The position numbers were made by a program, and so were the translations under genes. Shown in pieces: positions 8,186 through 17,241 of a stretch of DNA of 64,000 bases; position 1 is the stretch's first letter, and each line of letters starts with the position of its first letter. The notes below the pieces were generated by a model. It was given only the letters and a program-made list of their open reading frames with translations, was not told where the DNA came from and ran no database searches. The stretch is from Desulfurococcales archaeon (lineage in GTDB: Archaea; Thermoproteota; Thermoprotei_A; Sulfolobales; NBVN01). The stretch covers positions 360,786-424,785 of the forward strand of contig JAGDWD010000008.1 in the NCBI GenBank assembly GCA_023255955.1, given 5' to 3'.

Positions 8186-8959
8186 TCACCTTTTAATTAC
8201 CTTCTCTGAGAGCTCCCTGAGTCTCTGGCATATATGTTCTAAGACCTCAGCTATGGTCTTGGAGTTATCGTAGTTTCTCACTATCTCTTCGAGAAACTCC
8301 TTGGGTTGCGACCTCATAGTGGAGGCTACCTCAACTAGCTTAGGGACTGCTCTAACTACGTTGTCTACTATGGTTATCGAAGCAGCTAAGGAAGTTCTTG
8401 ACAGAGGGTTTAAGTCTATAGCTATAACGGTCTTACCCATCCTCCTTAACGCCTCGGTTCGATCCCCATCCTCTAGAGCGACTAGGACTACATCAGCTAT
8501 GTATATCCCGCGGGGGCTCACCCTACGTCTCTCACTGAAGAGCTCCGGTATTGTTGCTGTAGCATCATCAACACCTAGAACTTCATCAGCTCCGTGAGAC
8601 CTGAGCACATCAGCTATTTTTCTTATCCTCTCCTCAGTTCTGTAGAACAGGTTCACCTCGATCTTAGCGTTTACTACCTTAGCTAGTCTCACCACATCTC
8701 CAGGTACTAATGCCGCAACATTGCCGTTAACTGAGATTACCGGGTGTTTAGCTAGTAGAAGCGTAGCTGCTGCTGCTTGGATAGCCTTAAAGGCCGGCTC
8801 TATGGTTTTCTCACCTATTAAATAGTCAAAACACTCACCCCTCCCGTGAGCTATCAGACCCTGCGGAACTACGTAACCCTCATTGAAGCCCTCAACTAGC
8901 TTCTCCCTAATTAACAGGGACTCATATCTCGGATGCGACCTCGGTATTTCTACCCGCAC
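8186..8959 (-). CDS. 4-phosphopantoate--beta-alanine ligase (phosphopantothenate synthetase)
   Basis: A 257-residue archaeal phosphopantothenate synthetase (DUF137 family). It joins 4-phosphopantoate and beta-alanine with ATP in the archaeal route to coenzyme A. The N-terminal [20 protein letters not shown] and the [17 protein letters not shown] segment are family hallmarks, followed by [11 protein letters not shown]. The start overlaps the upstream pantoate kinase by 10 bases (8950-8959), and CoaBC lies just before that, so three successive CoA steps are in one operon. Length fits the family. Confidence 0.93.
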   Translation of the reverse strand: MRVEIPRSHPRYESLLIREKLVEGFNEGYVVPQGLIAHGRGECFDYLIGEKTIEPAFKAIQAAAATLLLAKHPVISVNGNVAALVPGDVVRLAKVVNAKIEVNLFYRTEERIRKIADVLRSHGADEVLGVDDATATIPELFSERRRVSPRGIYIADVVLVALEDGDRTEALRRMGKTVIAIDLNPLSRTSLAASITIVDNVVRAVPKLVEVASTMRSQPKEFLEEIVRNYDNSKTIAEVLEHICQRLRELSEKVIKR

Positions 8960-9816
8960 TTAGACACCGTAAAACCATACTTAGCTAGCTTAAATGGTGA
9001 TAAAGTATACACACAAAACCTCTCCACTACTTGGCGAATCCTGTGGGATATACCGGGTCTGTGGACTACAACTAGGAGTGACTTCTTCAGGAAGTAGCCC
9101 AGGACGGAGTCCCCTAGTTCTCCAAGAGCTTTGTTAAGCATGTTAATATCTTCCTCAGTTGCGAAACCTACTGATAGTGAGAACTCCCTGGAGAGTCTGA
9201 GGAAGTTACTTAGGGACGGTCTAGAAATAAACTCTTCGTAGATCCTTGTCCCAACATCAATAAATTTACCCATGTACCTACTGAGCATCTCCCTAGTTGT
9301 TAACCTCCGGGCAAGCACTCCTAAAGTAACCTCCACATCCTCTACTGGTACTGCGAAAGCCTCCCCCATCCCTGGAGGACCCGGCTTCCTCCTCACTACT
9401 AGACCCCCACCAGTTACCTGAGAAATTACGTCCCCCAAACCCCCACCGACCTCAACCTCTATTCTATGTGCTAACATCCCAACATCCTTAACAGTGAGCT
9501 GAGCACCGTCTAGGTAAAGAAGTGTGTAGGCTAGCGCGAGTGCTATTGACCCACTGACAGCTGCTCCAACACCTAGCGGGACAGGTGAGAAACCCTCCAC
9601 GGATACCCCCACTTGCTGAAGCCTCCGTGTTACTGGGTGGTAACCTTCAAGGCAGATACCGTTAATAACGAGGGGACAGCTCCCTCTAGTGATCCTGAAA
9701 ACAGCTGGGGGATCTATAGTTAAGCTAGCCCCGAGAGAGCCCGTAGTCTCCGGTGTGTCACCTATATGGGGTACCCAAAAACCACTAATGTTTAAAGGTA
9801 CTTTAATGATGACCAA
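8950..9816 (-). CDS. Pantoate kinase (GHMP family)
   Basis: A 288-residue GHMP-superfamily kinase that phosphorylates pantoate, the first specific step of the archaeal CoA pathway. The N-terminus [23 protein letters not shown] and the phosphate loop [20 protein letters not shown] (about residues 100-120) are typical of archaeal pantoate kinase rather than mevalonate or homoserine kinase. Its place between coaBC (15-base gap) and phosphopantothenate synthetase (10-base overlap) strongly supports the assignment. Confidence 0.93.
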   Translation of the reverse strand: MVIIKVPLNISGFWVPHIGDTPETTGSLGASLTIDPPAVFRITRGSCPLVINGICLEGYHPVTRRLQQVGVSVEGFSPVPLGVGAAVSGSIALALAYTLLYLDGAQLTVKDVGMLAHRIEVEVGGGLGDVISQVTGGGLVVRRKPGPPGMGEAFAVPVEDVEVTLGVLARRLTTREMLSRYMGKFIDVGTRIYEEFISRPSLSNFLRLSREFSLSVGFATEEDINMLNKALGELGDSVLGYFLKKSLLVVVHRPGISHRIRQVVERFCVYTLSPFKLAKYGFTVSKCG

Positions 9817-9831
9817 TGTTGAGGATCCCTA

Positions 9832-11082
9832 CTATTTCTTTAAGTTCATGTACTTCAGTAGCAGGTCTAGTATGGCCCTAGCAACCTCTACTTTTCTAGT
9901 CTTACTAATAGAAGTACTTTCCCCTGTGTCAGTGATTATTGTGACCTCATTGAACTCTGATGCGAAGGCTATGTCTGACCGACTTATGTCGTTAGCTACT
10001 ACAATATTGAACCCTCTCTTGACTAATTTTTCTTTTGCTTTAGAAGCTAGCTTAGCCGCATCACCCTCAGCAAACTCCGCTGCGAAACCTACGACTACGC
10101 CCTTAAAGAACTTCCTTATCTCCACCGAGATCTTAGGTGTCGGAACCATCCGCACTTCTAGACTCTCTAAATCACTACTAATCTTCCCACCCTCAACTTT
10201 ACTAAACTTGAAATCTACGGGGGCTGCCGCAAGAATTACCGCGCTGTAGTTACCTGATTTCAGCTCCGCTACGACAGCATCTAACATTTCCTGTGTGGTC
10301 CTCACCGGTATAGATTTCACGTAATGCGGGGCTTCCACGCTCATCGGTCCGTGGACGAGGGTTACTTCAGCTCCTCTAAAATAGGCTTCTCTAGCTATCG
10401 CAACACCCATTTTCCCGGAGCTGGAATTAGTTAGGAATCTCACATTATCTAGATACTCCCTTGTAGGACCGGCTGTAACTAGGATCTTCATCCCCCTCAG
10501 GTCCTTACCCCTCATCGTTGATGCCTCTACTGCGGCAACTATGTCTTCTAGTGGAGGGTACTTAGCTCGGTTCTCCTGGATGATTGGAGGTACTATAGTC
10601 ACACCTATCTCCTCAAGCTTCTTTGCTGCCTCGAGAACCGGTGGGGATGTGAGGAGACTGAAGTGTGCTGCTGGGACAACTACGAGAGGCTTCCTCATTC
10701 CTAGAAATGAGTGTGCTAGGACAGTCACTGATGTGTCGGCAATCCCTCCGGCTATCTTAGCTATGGTGTTAGCAGTTGCCGGTGCTATTACGTAGGAGTC
10801 GCAGATCTCGGCTAGGGTGATATGACCTACCTCACCAGAGAAGTCGACGAAGACTTCGTTGCCTGTAGCCCACTCGAAGAGTCTGGGACTAACATATTTC
10901 GTAGCCTCACGACTCATAACTACGTAGACTTCTGCTCCTAGTCTGATTAGCTCTCGGGCTAGGTCCACACTCCTATAAAGAGAAACTGATGAGGTCACAC
11001 CCAAAGCTACACATTTACCTGAGAGAACCTCACTTAGCTTAGCTCTAATTTCATGTGCGGGATGCCACCTAAGTTTCTTCAA
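9832..11082 (-). CDS. coaBC: Bifunctional phosphopantothenoylcysteine decarboxylase / phosphopantothenate--cysteine ligase
   Basis: A 416-residue two-domain enzyme that condenses 4'-phosphopantothenate with cysteine and decarboxylates the product. The N-terminal half (to about 190) is the flavin-dependent CoaC domain, with VTSSVSLYRSVDLARELI and APATANTIAKIAGGIADT. The C-terminal half is CoaB, with ILVTAGPTREYLDNVRFLTN and SSSGKMGVAIAREA and a conserved VGFAAE. It is the first gene of the CoA operon; its upstream region (11083-11284) must hold a promoter divergent from the acetyltransferase gene. Confidence 0.95.
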   Translation of the reverse strand: MKKLRWHPAHEIRAKLSEVLSGKCVALGVTSSVSLYRSVDLARELIRLGAEVYVVMSREATKYVSPRLFEWATGNEVFVDFSGEVGHITLAEICDSYVIAPATANTIAKIAGGIADTSVTVLAHSFLGMRKPLVVVPAAHFSLLTSPPVLEAAKKLEEIGVTIVPPIIQENRAKYPPLEDIVAAVEASTMRGKDLRGMKILVTAGPTREYLDNVRFLTNSSSGKMGVAIAREAYFRGAEVTLVHGPMSVEAPHYVKSIPVRTTQEMLDAVVAELKSGNYSAVILAAAPVDFKFSKVEGGKISSDLESLEVRMVPTPKISVEIRKFFKGVVVGFAAEFAEGDAAKLASKAKEKLVKRGFNIVVANDISRSDIAFASEFNEVTIITDTGESTSISKTRKVEVARAILDLLLKYMNLKK

Positions 11083-11284
11083 CTACCTACCCTGTATAGG
11101 GGCCTCACCACGAAAATAAAGCTGGGTCTATAGATATCGTGCTAAGAATACCGAGGCAGTGCCCTAATTTATAGCTGAAAGCTCCTCTAGGTCAGAGGTC
11201 AGCCAACCCTACGTTGTTTGGTACCTCATTATGGTGTCCTGGGATTGTAGATATAGAATTATTTTTAGCTAGCGCTCAACACTT

Positions 11285-11779
11285 ATGGTCGCGAACATGG
11301 AAACAGTGGGGTACGTGGTCAGGCCTATAGCTTCTGAGGCAGAGCTGAAGAAGGTAATAGAGATAAACATGGTTACTCTCCCGGAGCACTATCCTTACTT
11401 CTTCTGGTACGAGCACTTCGAGCTCTGGAAGGATATTTTCCTCGTAGCCCTCGTCGGAGAGAACATAGTGGGCTACAACATGTGTAGGATAGAGTACGGC
11501 TTAGGTCATGTAAGGAGAGGGATCGTTAAGCAGGGACATGTGGTTAGCATAGCTGTTCTACCTGAGTTTAGGCGTAGGGGGATAGCTACAGCACTAATGG
11601 TTAACGCTATGAACGCTATGAAAGATAAGCATGGAGCTGGAGAAGTGTACCTCGAGGTTAGAGTAAGTAATGAGCCAGCAATAAGGCTCTACGAAAAGCT
11701 CGGATTTAGGAAAGTGAAGATTCTGAAGAAGTACTACCTCGACGGTGAGGATGCTTATCTCATGGCTAGGGAACTTTAA
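11285..11779 (+). CDS. Archaeal N-terminal acetyltransferase (RimI/Ard1-like GNAT)
   Basis: A 164-residue GNAT-fold protein. The acetyl-CoA loop is in SIAVLPEFRRRGIATALM (about residues 91-108), and YLEVRVSNEPAIRLYEKLGFRKVKILKKYY is the characteristic end of Ard1/NAT enzymes that acetylate nascent protein N-termini. Crenarchaeal homologs are the general Nat. An alternative internal ATG (Met5) exists. It is monocistronic, between the CoA operon and the pno1 gene. Confidence 0.9.
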   Translation: MVANMETVGYVVRPIASEAELKKVIEINMVTLPEHYPYFFWYEHFELWKDIFLVALVGENIVGYNMCRIEYGLGHVRRGIVKQGHVVSIAVLPEFRRRGIATALMVNAMNAMKDKHGAGEVYLEVRVSNEPAIRLYEKLGFRKVKILKKYYLDGEDAYLMAREL

Positions 11780-11906
11780 GATACTTTTCGGTGGCTCCAT
11801 CAACCGGTTTATCTCTGCACCACCAGTTTGACCCTACGAAATAATGAAAAATACTGAAACACTTCTTAACCTGCTGAAGATCGTGTTTCGATTTACAACT
11901 GAAGGC

Positions 11907-11924
11907 CTCACTCTTAAGAGTGAG
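11907..11924. promoter_or_regulatory. Perfect 18-bp palindrome upstream of the Pno1 gene
   Basis: CTCACTCTTAAGAGTGAG reads the same on both strands. It lies 128 bases after the stop of the acetyltransferase gene and 130 before the Pno1 start, about 15 bases upstream of the A/T-rich element aaaagtttatta (11939-11950), which may be a TATA box. It could be an operator for a dimeric regulator. It has no T-run after it, so a terminator is less likely. Confidence 0.45.
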
Positions 11925-12053
11925 AGAAGGTTGGGCTGAAAAGTTTATTAGGGTTGTGTAGGGAGGGGTCAGGTACTATCTAATATGGCTGAAGGACCGT
12001 GCTCTAAGACTAATTAGTCCGGACTGCAAGAAACTTTAGGAGAGAGATCAAGA

Positions 12054-12644
12054 ATGGTAGACCATAGAACCGTGCCTGGAGTCACTAAAGTGTATTTGAG
12101 AATCCATGAGGATAGGTTGGGGGTGCTCATCGGTGAAGGCGGTAGGGTGGTTAAGGACTTAGAGGCCCGCTTAGGTGTTAAGATTACTGTTAACACTGTG
12201 GATAGCTCAGTCATAGTAGAGCCTGCCAGCCCCTCCACCCCAGCTACAAACATACTGAAGTGTCAGGAGATCATAAAAGCTATAGATCACTGCTTCTCCT
12301 ACGAAAGAGCTTCGAGGCTCTATGATGACGATGCTGTACTCATAATAGTAGATCTAAAGGATCAGGTATCCTCTAACGAGAGCCATCTCCAGAGGATTAA
12401 GGGGAGGATCATAGGTGAGGAGGGAAAAGCAAGAAAGAACTTAGAGGAGATTACAGGAACCTACATCAGCGTGTGCCGCGATACTGTCGCAATTATAGGT
12501 GAGTACACTAGGGCGGAACTAGCTCGGCAGGCTATTGAGATGTTAGTCCAGGGACGCCAACACTCAACCGTCTACAAGTTCCTTGATAAAGCTATCAGGG
12601 AACTAAAAAGAAAGGAGCTTACAGACCTGTGGAGTAAGCTGTGA
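12054..12644 (+). CDS. KH-domain rRNA-processing protein Pno1 (Dim2-like)
   Basis: A 196-residue protein with two KH domains, the archaeal counterpart of eukaryotic Pno1/Dim2, which acts in small-subunit rRNA maturation together with Nob1 and Rio kinases. The first KH has RLGVLIGEGGRVVKDLE (GEGG loop near residue 26); the second has GRIIGEEGKARKNLEEITGTYISV (GEEG loop near 122). Length fits the family. In many archaea this gene follows aIF1A and Rio1; here those two lie 14 kb away (26.8-27.9 kb), so the usual trio is broken. Confidence 0.93.
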   Translation: MVDHRTVPGVTKVYLRIHEDRLGVLIGEGGRVVKDLEARLGVKITVNTVDSSVIVEPASPSTPATNILKCQEIIKAIDHCFSYERASRLYDDDAVLIIVDLKDQVSSNESHLQRIKGRIIGEEGKARKNLEEITGTYISVCRDTVAIIGEYTRAELARQAIEMLVQGRQHSTVYKFLDKAIRELKRKELTDLWSKL

Positions 12645-12933
12645 TGTGTGTGTAACTCTGAATTGTGATGAGGGGCCAAAGCTCTGAGCTCCTTCTACTC
12701 CTCTCAGGATAGAGCTCCACTCATGAGAAATAAAATAATGTCGTAGCTGACCGTTAAAGAATAGAGTGTCGGATACCTCAGTGCTATAGATGTGGGATCG
12801 CAGTGTTTCGACCTACAGGGAAGCTCTTTCTTCAAGGTATATGCTAGGTTCACGGTATTACCATGTTTTAAAACCGACTACTTAGCTGATTTTACCGCGT
12901 ATAGTTAAGCACTGTTAGTGATTCTGTGTCTAG

Positions 12934-13140
12934 GTGGTAGAAACGCCCATTAAGATACTTAAGGTATCTAGGGATGAGTTACCCACGCACATGAGTCTCA
13001 TGTCTCAGAGGGGGTTTAAGTGTGTGGAGCTTGATGGAGGAGAATACAGTTGCTCGAAGAAGATAAATGAGATACAGGAGTATGTAGTCATACTCCTATC
13101 CTCTTCTGAAGATAAAACAAGCCCGTCACTACATCGCTAG
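12934..13140 (+). CDS. Small hypothetical protein upstream of the Sm-like gene
   Basis: A 68-residue frame from a GTG at 12934, with no family I recognise. The sequence is mixed: IKILKVSRDELP, then a Cys-containing middle (FKCVELDGGEYSC) and a hydrophobic strand YVVILLSS. It lies 72 bases upstream of the Sm-like gene on the same strand. The composition is plausible for a real small protein, but coding evidence is weak. Confidence 0.4.
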   Translation: MVETPIKILKVSRDELPTHMSLMSQRGFKCVELDGGEYSCSKKINEIQEYVVILLSSSEDKTSPSLHR

Positions 13141-13212
13141 AGGTTCCTGTAATTCTGTTCTAGAAGAAACCTACTTATTAACATTTTAAGGGTAGGGTAT
13201 GCGGAGATCTAG

Positions 13213-13626
13213 ATGCGTGATAATATCCTAGATAGGAGATTTGAAGGTAAGGCAGTGAGGATCTATATATCAGGCATGGAGGAGCCTTTAGAGGGTGTAG
13301 TAGACGAGGTATCTAAGTATGAGATAGGGATAAGAACCCCCAAAGAAGGCCCGATAGTAGTGTTCAGACATGCTATAGCTTATGTTGAGGTCTCTCAGAC
13401 AGATCTTCACGGATTTTCTAGTGAGGAACTAGAGGACGTAATAATAACGCCCGAGATGAGTGGTAGTGATGTCGTGATAGTTCTCCGCGGTAATGTTAAG
13501 TTATCTGGTAAGCTCGCTAAGGTCTCTAAATACGAGATCGGTTTAAGAGTGGGAGATAAGGCCCTCATAGTACCTAAGGCCAGCATATCTCACATAATAT
13601 TCCAGCAACCTAGATCTGGAGAATGA
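13213..13626 (+). CDS. Tandem Hfq/Sm-like RNA-binding protein
   Basis: A 137-residue protein built of two Sm-like halves. The first (about residues 8-60) reads RIYISGMEEPLEGVVDEVSKYEIGI then VVFRHAIAYVEV, which follows the Hfq pattern (Sm1 strand set, then the Hfq-type K/R-H-A-I-S Sm2 motif). The second (about 80-132) reads VVIVLRGNVKLSGKLAKVSKYEIGL then IVPKASISHIIF. The repeated VSKYEIG shows internal duplication. Known Hfq acts as a homohexamer with one domain per chain; a tandem chain could make a trimer of six domains. Function as an RNA chaperone is inferred from fold only. Confidence 0.7.
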   Translation: MRDNILDRRFEGKAVRIYISGMEEPLEGVVDEVSKYEIGIRTPKEGPIVVFRHAIAYVEVSQTDLHGFSSEELEDVIITPEMSGSDVVIVLRGNVKLSGKLAKVSKYEIGLRVGDKALIVPKASISHIIFQQPRSGE

Positions 13627-13633
13627 GCCTTCC

Positions 13634-14323
13634 TCACAGTATCGACGCGTCTTCTATTACATAATAACCTACGTTCATTAAAGGATAAAGAATTTTTCTA
13701 GCTCTGTGTATTGCTACTCCCCTCCCCCTAAACAATGGTGACCTAATTACGAATGTCTCGAATTCCCCTCCCTCACCTATGGGACTGACACCACACTCAT
13801 TATAGGCTTTAAGTAGGGACTGCAGGACCTCGGAGTTGTCGGGATTTCCGAGCACTCTCAAATCTAGGCAGTAAGCCTGGATAGCGGTAATTATAAACCC
13901 TAGCTCACCTATCTCCTCCCTCAGTAAGTCCACCTCATTACGGCCCCAGATAGGTGCGTAGAGAGATACTCCCAATTCATCAGCTAGAGCCCTAAACCTC
14001 TCGAGCTGGAACCTAGATCTGACAGCTCCCACAACAATATATTCTACATCTGGGTGCTTACTTAGAATCTCCTTCAAACCATCCTTAAACTCTATGTACT
14101 CTAAGTCTTTGAGGCCGCTTACAGAGACAGTGTAAACTGGGAGCCCCATGATTTCCCCGTGTAACTTAGCCCATCGAATGTTTACTGCGTGGAACAGCCA
14201 CGAATCCTCCCTGCCGGGTTCGACAACCACTAATGCCTCAGGTACTAGTCCATGATATAATGAGAGTAGTAGAGAGTAGTGTGAGTCCTTACCACCACTA
14301 TATAGAGCTATAGCCCTACGCAC
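13634..14323 (-). CDS. dph6: Diphthine--ammonia ligase-like ATP pyrophosphatase
   Basis: A 229-residue N-type ATP-PPase of the Dph6/MJ0570 family, which makes the final amide of diphthamide on elongation factor 2. The P-loop variant LYSGGKDSHYSL is at the N-terminus, and GEGGEFETFV near residue 185 is the family hallmark. An earlier ATG at 14389 would add 22 residues, but the GTG at 14323 is preceded at 7 bases by GGAGGG and puts the P-loop at the usual distance from the start, so I prefer it. It is convergent with the Sm-like gene. Confidence 0.88.
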   Translation of the reverse strand: MRRAIALYSGGKDSHYSLLLSLYHGLVPEALVVVEPGREDSWLFHAVNIRWAKLHGEIMGLPVYTVSVSGLKDLEYIEFKDGLKEILSKHPDVEYIVVGAVRSRFQLERFRALADELGVSLYAPIWGRNEVDLLREEIGELGFIITAIQAYCLDLRVLGNPDNSEVLQSLLKAYNECGVSPIGEGGEFETFVIRSPLFRGRGVAIHRARKILYPLMNVGYYVIEDASIL

Positions 14324-14513
14324 GATCGAACCCTCCACACATAGCCCACTACGGTAACATCCATAGCTAAGCTCACTACGTAATCCCAATGATAGTTTAA
14401 TTGAGGAGAACTTATATCAAACCAGTTCCTCCTAATCCAAGGAACAGGAAACTTGAAGTTTAATACGGATTAGGGAGCAAGTAGATTTTTAGCTCCGACC
14501 TACACTTAAGAAT

Positions 14514-14822
14514 GTGGGAAAACAAGTGAAGTGCCCAAGATGTGGATGGGATACACAGCCGTCTAAGACTTGGCACTTAACGTCTCCTCTGCCTGACTCG
14601 GAGGGGAGGATCACTATAACCATAATGGGCTCGTTCAAGTGCCCGAAGTGTGGCTATAGCTGGAGAGGTAGGGTCAACGTTCTCAAGGTCGGTGGTGAGC
14701 ACGACGTGGAGCTAGGTGAATCTAGGAAGAGCCGTAAGAAGCAGGAGGAAGGTAAGCACAGTGAGAGCGGGGGAGGAAAAGTAATCGAGATCGATATTAG
14801 AGAGGTCTTGGAGGAGGAGTAG
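14514..14822 (+). CDS. Small zinc-ribbon protein
   Basis: A 102-residue protein with an N-terminal zinc ribbon: CPRCGW at residues 6-11 and CPKCGY at about 43-48, separated by strands SEGRITITIMGSFK. The C-terminal half is charged and probably disordered, ending in an acidic EVLEEE. Such ribbons occur in archaeal transcription or RNA proteins, but no specific role can be given. The start is a GTG at 14514; the ATG two bases earlier is out of frame. The signal peptidase gene begins three bases after its stop, so the two are one operon. Confidence 0.75.
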   Translation: MGKQVKCPRCGWDTQPSKTWHLTSPLPDSEGRITITIMGSFKCPKCGYSWRGRVNVLKVGGEHDVELGESRKSRKKQEEGKHSESGGGKVIEIDIREVLEEE

Positions 14823-14825
14823 CGG

Positions 14826-15257
14826 GTGCTGAAGATCCGGGTCTTAAGGACCGCCTTGATGGTTCTTGAGTCTCTGGTAGGGCTCTCACTACTCGTTCTA
14901 GTGCTTCTCACATTATTTGGCTATATCACCATAGCTGTCGTGGAAGGAAGTTCTATGGAGCCTACCCTGCAGACAGGGGACCTAGTCATAGTACTCAGGA
15001 AGATATCCGTTAACGACATGTCGATAGGTGATGTAGTAGTTTATCGTCGTGGGTCAACACTAATAATACATAGAATTGTGATGATTGAGGGAAACACCGT
15101 CATCACTAAGGGGGATAATAACTGGGTGGTCGACCCTCCAGTTAGTTCTGATGCTATAGTAGGGAAAGTCCTTGAGGTCGGGGATAGGTTGTTTAAGATT
15201 CCTCTAGTGGGTTACTTAACTCTTCTGTTAAGGTACTCGATCAGCTCCCTCACATAG
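14826..15257 (+). CDS. Archaeal-type signal peptidase I
   Basis: A 143-residue S26 peptidase that removes Sec signal peptides at the outer face of the membrane. An N-terminal membrane helix (about residues 8-34) precedes the catalytic serine in VEGSSMEPTLQTGDLV. The general base is His in LIIHRIVMIEG, as in ER-type and archaeal enzymes, not the Lys of bacterial Lep. ITKGDNN is the third conserved box. It would process the S-layer protein found at 33.5-37 kb. The 3' end overlaps the convergent topA gene by 46 bases. The start is GTG. Confidence 0.92.
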   Translation: MLKIRVLRTALMVLESLVGLSLLVLVLLTLFGYITIAVVEGSSMEPTLQTGDLVIVLRKISVNDMSIGDVVVYRRGSTLIIHRIVMIEGNTVITKGDNNWVVDPPVSSDAIVGKVLEVGDRLFKIPLVGYLTLLLRYSISSLT

Positions 15258-17230
15258 CGGCCGGTAGACCTTAGCTTATAGATAGTATCAACATATTCCT
15301 CAAAACCCATATTCAGACTCTCCTTCCAAGCTCTGTAGTTCTCGATGAGACTTTTGTACGCTCTTAGATGAGCCAGACATAGACTCACACCCTCTAAGAA
15401 GTCTATAGAGTCCTCCCCGCAAACAGCACAGCGGCCTACATTCCTAGCTAACTTGAGTTTCTCTTTCAGAGTTCTGTCCTCATGTTCAGCAATCACTTTC
15501 TTAATCTCACTCAGCTTACTATTTAACTTAGAGATAGCCTCACCCACTACCTCCTCTCTACTCAGCTTACCATGTAGAATTGCCTGGAGTTTTCTCTCGA
15601 ACTCCCTAGTCAGCTCCACCTCCGTTATCTCTCTAAATAATGTTTCTAGAATTTGCGCCACCCTCAACCCTAACTCAGTCACCTCCATGTTCTTTCCCCG
15701 GACGTACCCCCTTTTAATCAGCGTCTCGATAATCTCTGCTCTAGTAGCTTCAGTACCTATACCTACAGACTCCATCCACTTAAGTATTGAGGCCTTAGTA
15801 TATGGAGGAGGCCTCCGGGTATACGTCTTAACGAGCTTAACCGACGATATCTTAACCTCCTCACCAGTACGTAACGGAGGCACCTCTACGTTACTAACCT
15901 TCCTAAAGCGGTAAACCCGGAGCCATTCATATGAGACTACCCTCCTGCCCGTTAACGTGAAGGACAGCCCAGTAGAAGGTTCCTTCATTACGTAAACTAC
16001 CTCCTCAACTCTCGAGCTGGGGTAGAAGGATGCCAAGTACCGCCTCACTATCATGTCGTACAAGTTCCGTTCTTCCCTGCTGAGACTCCTTGACGGTAGG
16101 TAACCTGTGGGGTGTATAGCTGGGTGTGCTGGATCCTCCCCCAAACCTTCCCGCGGCTTCGTTAGATTTCTTCTGAGGAGCTCTAACGCGTAATTACCTA
16201 GGTCAGGTAGGTGAGTCAATTTCCGTAGTATCTGGGTGTTATCTATTGTTGGAGGTATCTTCTCGGAGTTAGTCCTAGGATAGCTAATTAGAGACTCAAG
16301 ATATAGGTCCTCCGCAATCTTCAGAGTTCTCGCTGGAGAATAACCGAACACCTTAGCAGCTTCTACCTGGAGCTCAGTTAAATTAAATGGGGGAGGGGGT
16401 TCTAGGTGTATTATTCTCTTCTCAGCCTGAGTTACGGTAAGCTTTCCACTAGACTTCAAGGCTTCTACTACTTTCTTAGCCTCATCTAAGCTTCTGAATG
16501 GTTCGAAGTTCCTGTTGAGTGTGTACTCCCTCCCCCCATGAGAGATCTTAACAGTAACCGTGAACATCGCTAAAGGTACGAAAGTCTCCCTCTCAATATG
16601 TCTCCTCACTAGCTCCAGTAAAGTAGGGGACTGAACCCTGCCGGCACTTAGAACTGTCCTGTTCTTATAGACCCTGCTGTAAATCTCCATTAACGCCCTA
16701 CTAACATTTATGCCCCACATCCAGTCAAGTACGTGTCTAGCTAGACCTGACTCTATATAGTTCCAGTCGAGTGGCTGGAGATTCTTGAAAGCCCTTACTA
16801 TGTCTTCCTTAGTTAACGTCGAGAACTTAGCTCTACTAGCTCTCTTAACGTCCCCCAGGAAATTTATTATGTTGAACCCTATTACCGAGCCCTCAATATC
16901 GAAATCACAGGCATTGACGTATTCTTCAGCACGTGCTGACAGCTTTTTAAGTACATTATAGTACCTCCTTAAATGCTCCGATCCAGGTTCATACAGCCAT
17001 CGAGGACCCCAATCACAGTTGAAGACGGGGAACCCTCTCTCATTTGTGTATAGGGTGTAGAGATGGCCTGCTGTAGATGTGATGACTAGGTCCTTACCGA
17101 GAAAACTCCCTACCCACACCTTAACACCGTCGATTACTAGCCTAGTCTTAGCTCCTAGAGCCTCAGCTATCTTAGCAGCTGCTCTCGGTTTCTCAGCGAT
17201 GACTAGGACGTAGCTACTGGGCAGAGGCAG
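15212..17230 (-). CDS. topA: DNA topoisomerase I (type IA), probable CTG start
   Basis: A type IA topoisomerase of the archaeal TopA class. It has the SAGRVQSPTL motif, the active-site tyrosine in SYPRTNSEKIP (about residue 318) and a C-terminal CAVC...C-x2-H zinc element. The first ATG/GTG/TTG is a GTG at 17119, which would delete the TOPRIM start. But the same frame upstream reads VLVIAEKPRAAAKIAEALG (codons 17209 down to 17153), the conserved TOPRIM strand with the catalytic Glu. The frame closes at TAG 17237-17239 with only CTG codons at 17230 and 17224 as plausible starts; GAGGT lies eight bases before the first. I take CTG 17230, giving 672 residues. It follows the M50 gene by 11 bases. 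Confidence 0.9.
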   Translation of the reverse strand: MPLPSSYVLVIAEKPRAAAKIAEALGAKTRLVIDGVKVWVGSFLGKDLVITSTAGHLYTLYTNERGFPVFNCDWGPRWLYEPGSEHLRRYYNVLKKLSARAEEYVNACDFDIEGSVIGFNIINFLGDVKRASRAKFSTLTKEDIVRAFKNLQPLDWNYIESGLARHVLDWMWGINVSRALMEIYSRVYKNRTVLSAGRVQSPTLLELVRRHIERETFVPLAMFTVTVKISHGGREYTLNRNFEPFRSLDEAKKVVEALKSSGKLTVTQAEKRIIHLEPPPPFNLTELQVEAAKVFGYSPARTLKIAEDLYLESLISYPRTNSEKIPPTIDNTQILRKLTHLPDLGNYALELLRRNLTKPREGLGEDPAHPAIHPTGYLPSRSLSREERNLYDMIVRRYLASFYPSSRVEEVVYVMKEPSTGLSFTLTGRRVVSYEWLRVYRFRKVSNVEVPPLRTGEEVKISSVKLVKTYTRRPPPYTKASILKWMESVGIGTEATRAEIIETLIKRGYVRGKNMEVTELGLRVAQILETLFREITEVELTREFERKLQAILHGKLSREEVVGEAISKLNSKLSEIKKVIAEHEDRTLKEKLKLARNVGRCAVCGEDSIDFLEGVSLCLAHLRAYKSLIENYRAWKESLNMGFEEYVDTIYKLRSTGRYVRELIEYLNRRVK

Positions 17231-17241
17231 CTCTGCCTACC

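Noticed and set aside
9689..10249. A 186-codon + strand frame
   Set aside because: It is antisense to pantoate kinase and coaBC and spans two genes.
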